A stretch of 64,000 bases of DNA from Chloroflexota bacterium (GTDB lineage: Bacteria > Chloroflexota > Chloroflexia > Thermomicrobiales > UBA6265): contig JAEWEG010000093.1 in NCBI GenBank assembly GCA_023389575.1, forward strand, positions 76,441 to 140,440, read 5' to 3'. The notes under the pieces were generated by a model that did no database searches, was not told where the DNA came from, and worked only from the letters and a program-made list of their open reading frames with translations. Of the stretch, positions 57,709 through 64,000 are shown one piece after another. The position numbers and the translations under genes are program-made. The stretch's first letter is position 1, and every line of letters starts with the position of its first letter.

Positions 57709-57751
57709 CCGGCGGGTTGGCTTTCATCTCGTTCGAATCGTTCGCGCTGGA

Positions 57752-58699
57752 ATGGACACCATGCAACCAGGCACCGAGATCTCAGGGTCCCAGCTACGAT
57801 TTGGCACCGCGCCAGTCAATTGGAACAACTTCGACCTGGAGAACTGGCGGCCAGTAGTGCCATTCCCCCAGATCCTCGACGAGATGGTCGCCGCCGGTTA
57901 CTCACTCACGGAATGGGACGCGTCATTCGGGTCCGATCCCGAGATGCTGAACCGGGAGCGCGAGGCTCGAGGATTGTCCTTCGTGGGCGCGTACCGGTGG
58001 ATCGACTTCCTCTCCGAGGAAGGCTTCGCGCGCAGCCTCGCCGGAATCGAAGACATCCTCCCAGTCCTGACCTCGATTGGCGTCGACAACCTGATTGTCG
58101 CCGACTCGCTGCGACCGGAACGCGTCGCCATTGCCGGCGCGGTGCCCGCCGATGGCTCGAAATCCCTGACCACCTCACAGATCCAGACGCTTGCTGAGAA
58201 CCTGCAACGCCTAGCGAGTCGAGTCAACGAAGCCGGAATCGCGGTCCGCTACCACAATCACGTGGGTAGCTATATCGAAACTCCAGCGGAGCTCGAAGCG
58301 CTGCTGCCGCATCTGGACCTGGACATCGTCGACCTCTGTTTCGACACCGGCCACTATGCGTTTGGCGGCGGCAATGCGCTGGACTTCCTCCAGACCCACG
58401 GTGACGCGGTCGGATTGCTACACCTTAAGGACGTGGATCTCCAGGTGCTTGAGCAGGCTCGCCACCACCGCTGGACCTTCCAGGACTCGCTTCGCCACTA
58501 CATATTCTGCCCACTCGGCAAGGGCGGGGCCCAAATCGAACAAACCATCGAACATCTGGTTCGATCCCGGTTCCCCGGGTACATCATCATCGAGCAGGAC
58601 ACCTGCGAAGGCGACCAGACCGAGAACGCCCGCGAAAATCTCGTCACCGCCAGGGACTTCGAGGCACGCGCCATGAACGTGGGAGACAACCATGCCTGA
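57752..58699 (+). CDS. Sugar phosphate isomerase/epimerase, probable myo-inosose dehydratase (IolE-like)
   Basis: The 315-aa TIM-barrel protein of the AP-endonuclease-2/xylose-isomerase superfamily has IolE-like metal motifs: VRYHNHVGSYIETPAE, CFDTGHYAFGG, LLHLKDVD and a late IIIEQDTCEG. IolE dehydrates 2-keto-myo-inositol to a trihydroxycyclohexane-dione. Gene neighbours iolG, iolB and iolD support that role. ATGs at 57752 and 57761 are both possible starts. The last 8 nt overlap the transketolase N-terminal gene. Confidence 0.8.
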   Translation: MDTMQPGTEISGSQLRFGTAPVNWNNFDLENWRPVVPFPQILDEMVAAGYSLTEWDASFGSDPEMLNREREARGLSFVGAYRWIDFLSEEGFARSLAGIEDILPVLTSIGVDNLIVADSLRPERVAIAGAVPADGSKSLTTSQIQTLAENLQRLASRVNEAGIAVRYHNHVGSYIETPAELEALLPHLDLDIVDLCFDTGHYAFGGGNALDFLQTHGDAVGLLHLKDVDLQVLEQARHHRWTFQDSLRHYIFCPLGKGGAQIEQTIEHLVRSRFPGYIIIEQDTCEGDQTENARENLVTARDFEARAMNVGDNHA

Positions 58700-59552
58700 A
58701 ACAACCGTCCTCACCGCTTCCATCGCTGAACTCCAGCGGCTATCTCGCCAAACGCGAAGATTGATCCTGGAGTCGGTCCACACGGCTGGCGCGGGCCACG
58801 TCGGCGGTCCACTCTCGGTGACGGACATCCTGGTCAACCTCTACTTTTCACGCCTACGGGTGGATCCGGCCAACCCGCTGGACGAGGACCGGGACCGGTT
58901 CATCCTCAGCAAGGGCCATTCCTCCATCGCCCTCTACTCGGTGCTCGCCCTGCGCGGTTACCTTCCAGTCGAGGAGCTCTCGACCTTCGATGCCATCGAT
59001 TCGCGGCTCCAGGGGCACCCGGACATGACCGCGCTGCCGGGAATCGATATGTCAAGCGGATCACTCGGACAAGGACTCTCGCCCGGTGTGGGCATGGCCC
59101 TTGGCGCGCGACTCTCCGGCAAGGACTTCCGCACCTGGGTCGTCCTTGGCGACGGAGAGATCCAGGAGGGGCAGATCTGGGAAGCGGCATTCGTCGCCGC
59201 CAGGTATCGTCTGGCATCACTCACCGCGATCGTCGACTACAACGGCCTTCCGCAATTCGGATGGCCCGATCCAGCCGGGTTCACCCGGACGAGCCCCATC
59301 GAAGACCCCGGCGCGAAGTTCGCGGCGTTCGGCTGGCACGCCATCGAGGTTGATGGCCACGACCACGCGGCGCTCACCGCCGCGTTTGACGCCGCCGAGT
59401 CCCACACCGATGGACCCGTCGCGATCATCGCCAACACCGTGAAGGGGAAAGGCGTTTCGTTCATGGAACATGACTATCTCTGGCACGCCACCGCCCCGAA
59501 CGCCGATCAACTCGCCGCGGCGATCGCCGAGATTGAAGGAGAGCGATCGTGA
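58692..59552 (+). CDS. Transketolase, N-terminal (TPP-binding) subunit
   Basis: The 286-aa protein is the first half of a split transketolase. GHVGGPLSVTDILVNLYF, FILSKGHSSIALYSVLA and the TPP motif VLGDGEIQEGQIWEA (with a later YNGLPQF) match the family. The partner half follows with a 4-nt overlap. Split transketolases of this kind act in specialised carbohydrate paths such as apulose-4-phosphate cleavage, as well as in pentose metabolism. Here the pair lies between iolE and iolG inside one overlapping operon. The physiological ketose donor is unknown. Confidence 0.9.
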   Translation: MPETTVLTASIAELQRLSRQTRRLILESVHTAGAGHVGGPLSVTDILVNLYFSRLRVDPANPLDEDRDRFILSKGHSSIALYSVLALRGYLPVEELSTFDAIDSRLQGHPDMTALPGIDMSSGSLGQGLSPGVGMALGARLSGKDFRTWVVLGDGEIQEGQIWEAAFVAARYRLASLTAIVDYNGLPQFGWPDPAGFTRTSPIEDPGAKFAAFGWHAIEVDGHDHAALTAAFDAAESHTDGPVAIIANTVKGKGVSFMEHDYLWHATAPNADQLAAAIAEIEGERS

Positions 59553-60520
59553 CGCTTCTGGCCGCGCCAACCGAGTCGATCGAACTTCGCAAGGCCTGGG
59601 GCGAGCAACTCGTTACCCTTGCCGATCGGTACCCGAACCTCGTCGTCCTCGACGGCGACCTCGCCAACTCAACCCGCGCCGACATTTTCGCTGGCGCGCA
59701 CCCGGATCGCTTCCTCGAAATGGGCATCGCCGAGCAAAACATGCTTGGGGTGGCCGCCGGGCTCGCCACAATCGGATTCGTCCCCTGGATCAGCACGTTC
59801 GCGGCGTTCGTGACCAAGCGCGCGCTTGACCAGATCCGGATGGTCATCGCCCAACCCTCGCTCAACGTGAAGATGTGCGGGGCGTATAGCGGGATCCTGA
59901 CCAGCAAGACTGGCAAGACCCACCAATCCATCGAGGACATCGCCGTCTTCCGCGCCATGCCGCATGTCATGACCATCGTTCCCGCCGACGCCGTCGAGCT
60001 CCAGGCGGCGATGACCGCGATGATGGAGGACGACCGTCCCACCTACCTGCGAGTCACCCGCGACGCCAGTCCGGTCATATTCGACAGCGACTACCGGTTC
60101 ACTCCCAGGAAGGCACACCTGTTGCGAGACGGCTCGGACCTCGGCCTCATCAGCACTGGGATTCAGACCGTTCGCACGCTGGAAGCGGCCAATCTCCTCG
60201 AGCAACAGGGTGTCTCGGCGGCCGTCCTGCATGTCCCGACCATCAAGCCGCTCGATCGGGACGCGATCTGCGAACTGGCTGCCCGAACGGGCGCGATCGT
60301 CACGGCCGAGGATCACTCGGTCATCGGTGGACTTGGCGGCGCCGTCGCCGAAGTGCTCTCCGAGGAAGTCCCGACGCGCATGCGGCGAGTCGGTATACAG
60401 GACACCTACGGTGAATCGGGACCAAACGACGCGCTCCTGGAGAAGTACGGGCTGACTCCGGCGCATGTCGCGAACACCGCATCCGAACTCCTGGCGATTG
60501 TCGCCAGTTCGAAAGGCTGA
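59549..60520 (+). CDS. Transketolase, C-terminal (pyrimidine-binding) subunit
   Basis: The 323-aa protein completes the split transketolase. It has the Pyr domain with LVVLDGDLANSTRAD, FLEMGIAEQNMLGVAAGLA (catalytic Glu of the pyrimidine site), and KTGKTHQSIEDIAVFRAMP. The C-terminal transketolase domain has AARTGAIVTAEDHSVIGGLG. Translation starts at GTG 59549, overlapping the previous stop by 4 nt, so both subunits should be made in equal amounts. Confidence 0.92.
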   Translation: MTLLAAPTESIELRKAWGEQLVTLADRYPNLVVLDGDLANSTRADIFAGAHPDRFLEMGIAEQNMLGVAAGLATIGFVPWISTFAAFVTKRALDQIRMVIAQPSLNVKMCGAYSGILTSKTGKTHQSIEDIAVFRAMPHVMTIVPADAVELQAAMTAMMEDDRPTYLRVTRDASPVIFDSDYRFTPRKAHLLRDGSDLGLISTGIQTVRTLEAANLLEQQGVSAAVLHVPTIKPLDRDAICELAARTGAIVTAEDHSVIGGLGGAVAEVLSEEVPTRMRRVGIQDTYGESGPNDALLEKYGLTPAHVANTASELLAIVASSKG

Positions 60521-60524
60521 TGAC

Positions 60525-61583
60525 ATGGGAGCACGTCCTGGCCTGGGACTCATCGGGTGTGGCCGTATCGGCCAGGTGCACCTCCGCTCGCTTCTCGCCC
60601 ATCCCGAGAAGGTCGAACTCGTCTCGCTGGTCGACGCCAACGGACCTGTCGTTCGCGCGATTTCCGAGACCTTTGGCGTCAGCCGCCATTCGACCGACGT
60701 CAGCGACATCTTCGATGATCCGGCCATTGACGCCGTCATCATTGCGTCCAGCACCGAGACGCACGCGCCGTACATCCGCGAGGCGGCGCGAACCGGCAAG
60801 AGCGTCCTCACCGAGAAACCGATCGCGTTGGACCTGGAATCAACCGACCTCGCGCTTTCCGAGGCCCGGTCCGCCGGAATCCGGCTCCAGGTCGGCTTTC
60901 AACGGCGCTTCGACAAGGGCTATGCCACCGCAAAGGCGCGGCTCGACCAAGGTCAGATCGGCGCGATCGAAATGATCCGCGACGCCATGCGCGATCCATC
61001 TCCACCGCCGGCAGACTATCTCGCCCGATCGGGTGGTCTCTACCGTGACATGACGATCCACAATTTCGACTGCGTGCGCTGGCTGAAGGGAGAATCGCCT
61101 GTCGAGATCTTCGCCGCCGGATCGGCGCTCACCGGTCCCGAAATCGCGACCGCGGGAGACATCGATACCAGCGTGGTCTTGATGACCTTCGCCGATGGAT
61201 CGCTCGCCACCATCGAGAACAGCCGCCGATCCGGCTTTGGCTATGATGTCCGCACGGAAATCTTTGGATCGCGCGGAGCGCTCATGGTCGGAGACTCTCG
61301 CGACACTCCCGTTCGCCACTTCGACTCGACGGGCGTCCATGACGATCACCAGTATTTCTTCCTCGAACGCTTCGCCAACGCTTACGAAGCGGAGGTCCTG
61401 GCGTTCGTCGATGCCATCGCCAACGACACCGACGTGGCCGTGACTGGCGAGGATGGACGCGCCGCGATGGTTCTCGCCTACGCCGCGGAGGAGTCGCGCC
61501 GCGTTGGCAAGCCCGTCTCCGTGCCCGCGGACCATGAGGCAACGTCATCGATAAGCAAGGAAGAGGTTCCTGTAAATGCTTGA
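60525..61583 (+). CDS. iolG: Gfo/Idh/MocA family oxidoreductase, probable inositol 2-dehydrogenase
   Basis: The 352-aa protein has an N-terminal Rossmann domain (LGLIGCGRIGQVHLRSLL, ASSTETHAPYI), the catalytic Lys in LTEKPIALD, and the catalytic Asp/His block LYRDMTIHNFDCVRWL. These features fit inositol 2-dehydrogenase IolG, which oxidises myo-inositol to 2-inosose with NAD. The ATG at 60525 has AAAGG 8-9 nt upstream. It overlaps iolB by 8 nt. Confidence 0.87.
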   Translation: MGARPGLGLIGCGRIGQVHLRSLLAHPEKVELVSLVDANGPVVRAISETFGVSRHSTDVSDIFDDPAIDAVIIASSTETHAPYIREAARTGKSVLTEKPIALDLESTDLALSEARSAGIRLQVGFQRRFDKGYATAKARLDQGQIGAIEMIRDAMRDPSPPPADYLARSGGLYRDMTIHNFDCVRWLKGESPVEIFAAGSALTGPEIATAGDIDTSVVLMTFADGSLATIENSRRSGFGYDVRTEIFGSRGALMVGDSRDTPVRHFDSTGVHDDHQYFFLERFANAYEAEVLAFVDAIANDTDVAVTGEDGRAAMVLAYAAEESRRVGKPVSVPADHEATSSISKEEVPVNA

Positions 61584-62472
61584 TCCAAACCAGTTGCTCC
61601 TGCAATCCACGTCCCTGGAATTCCCCAGTACCGGCATAGAGATCACGCCCGAGAGCGCGGGCTGGACGTACATCGGACTGACGACCGTACGTCTCGCGGC
61701 GGGCGATACCTTGAGGCAGGAAACCGGTGACGACGAAATCTGCCTCGTACCGCACCAGGGTTCGGCGACGGTGACGTCAGGGGCCGACTCGTGGACGATC
61801 GAGCGCCCCGGCACCGTCTTCGATGGCAAGCCGACCGCGCTCTACCTGCCGATCGACTCCAGCTACTCCATAACGGCCGTCTCCGACTGCGAAATCGCCA
61901 TCACTCGATCGCGCGCTGAAACCGCGTTCCCGCCGCGCCTCATCGAACCTGACGACATCGACGTGGAGATCCGAGGCGCGGGCAACGCGGCTCGCCAGAT
62001 CAACCACATCATCAAGCCGGAGTTTCCCGCGGACAAGCTACTCGTCGTCGAAGTCTTCACTCCCAGTGGCAACTGGTCCAGCTTCCCGCCGCACAAGCAC
62101 GATGTCAGCCGCATGCCCGAGGAATCCAACCTCGAGGAGATCTACTACTACCGCATCGACCAGCCCGACGGATTCGGACTCCAGCGGCTCTACACCGCCG
62201 AGGGAGACTTCGACCATGCCTGGGTCATCAAGGACGGCGCCGTCCTGCTGGTGCCGAAGGGGTATCACGCCTTCGCCGTCGCCCATGGCTACACCGGCTA
62301 TTACCTGAACGTGTTGGCCGGCAACGAAACCGTCCGCACCATGCAGCCCGCCGACGATCCAGCCTATGCCTGGGTCCGGTCGACCTGGACCGACGACCAC
62401 AACGAGGGCGCAGCCAGCTGGCGAGATATCGACCAGCGAGTTAACAAGGGCGCTGGCGTTCGCGATTCCTGA
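61576..62472 (+). CDS. iolB: 5-deoxy-glucuronate isomerase IolB
   Basis: IolB converts 5-deoxy-glucuronate to 2-deoxy-5-keto-gluconate. The 298-aa product has the two-cupin IolB fold, with NWSSFPPHKHDVSRMPEES (metal-binding His residues) and LEEIYYYRIDQPDGFGLQRL. A late VPKGYHAFAVAHGYTGYYLN block completes the family pattern. It is preceded by iolG with an overlap and followed by iolD after 30 nt. Confidence 0.95.
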   Translation: MLDPNQLLLQSTSLEFPSTGIEITPESAGWTYIGLTTVRLAAGDTLRQETGDDEICLVPHQGSATVTSGADSWTIERPGTVFDGKPTALYLPIDSSYSITAVSDCEIAITRSRAETAFPPRLIEPDDIDVEIRGAGNAARQINHIIKPEFPADKLLVVEVFTPSGNWSSFPPHKHDVSRMPEESNLEEIYYYRIDQPDGFGLQRLYTAEGDFDHAWVIKDGAVLLVPKGYHAFAVAHGYTGYYLNVLAGNETVRTMQPADDPAYAWVRSTWTDDHNEGAASWRDIDQRVNKGAGVRDS

Positions 62473-62502
62473 CAACTCTCATCCGGAGGAGCACCTCATC
62501 TC

Positions 62503-64000
<1,498 letters not shown>

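Overview
The window is about 64 kb of high-GC bacterial chromosome with dense, almost gap-free coding and no transposases, phage genes or CRISPR arrays. The protein set points to Chloroflexota, most likely a Thermomicrobia-like lineage. It has a GlgE/GlgX/GH57 alpha-glucan gene set, HspR-controlled ClpB, a T-box on thrS, an F420-type LLM protein, MreB, and Tat-exported binding proteins. TTG and GTG start codons are common and preceded by clear Shine-Dalgarno sequences. The taxonomic call is inference from gene content; no rRNA is present.

Layout. 1-4.6 kb: maltosyltransferase GlgE (minus, C-terminal tip cut off) divergent from a 65-aa protein and GlgX. 4.6-7.3 kb: MarR regulator and a NarL-type two-component pair, with two striking palindromes between them. 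7.3-10.5 kb: YajQ, a phospholipid synthase/acyltransferase pair and a glycerophosphodiesterase. 10.5-13.7 kb: hspR-clpB with a recognisable promoter/operator. 13.8-19.2 kb: a small membrane protein, a secreted DUF3352-like protein ending in an Excalibur-like domain, an M42 aminopeptidase and a Tat-type peptide-binding protein. 19.2-22.6 kb: GH57 branching enzyme and MalQ. 22.7-28.8 kb: SH3-type lipoprotein, MreB, adenosine deaminase, LLM oxidoreductase, RadC, MFS transporter. 29.0-31.3 kb: ftsY-ffh.

31.5-36.2 kb is a Mn/Fe/Zn ABC-transport operon with a palindromic operator and a terminal DtxR/MntR gene; its last permease carries a C-terminal winged-helix-like tail. 36.2-38.8 kb: TrmH, a membrane protein, a SprT-like protein with an altered HExxH motif and a degenerate receiver protein. 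38.8-44.3 kb is a complete phoB-pstSCAB-phoU unit with a candidate Pho box upstream of phoB. 44.5-50.4 kb: CtpA protease, CoaX, a FusA2-type GTPase, RNase HI-like protein, a small membrane protein, a deoxyribosyltransferase and tRNA-Val(GAC). 50.5-56.7 kb: D-Ala-D-Ala carboxypeptidase, T-box-controlled thrS, a serine hydrolase and an M20 peptidase.

56.9-64.0 kb is a myo-inositol catabolic operon (iolE, two transketolase halves, iolG, iolB, iolD) with overlapping genes, cut by the window end. The split transketolase inside it is the main metabolic surprise. The window is otherwise mainly housekeeping. Its most interesting parts are regulatory: T-box, HspR operator, Pho box, metal operator, MarR palindrome, and a palindrome at the end of the NarL-type gene. 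The longest stretch without a gene is 51776-52130, which is filled by the T-box leader.
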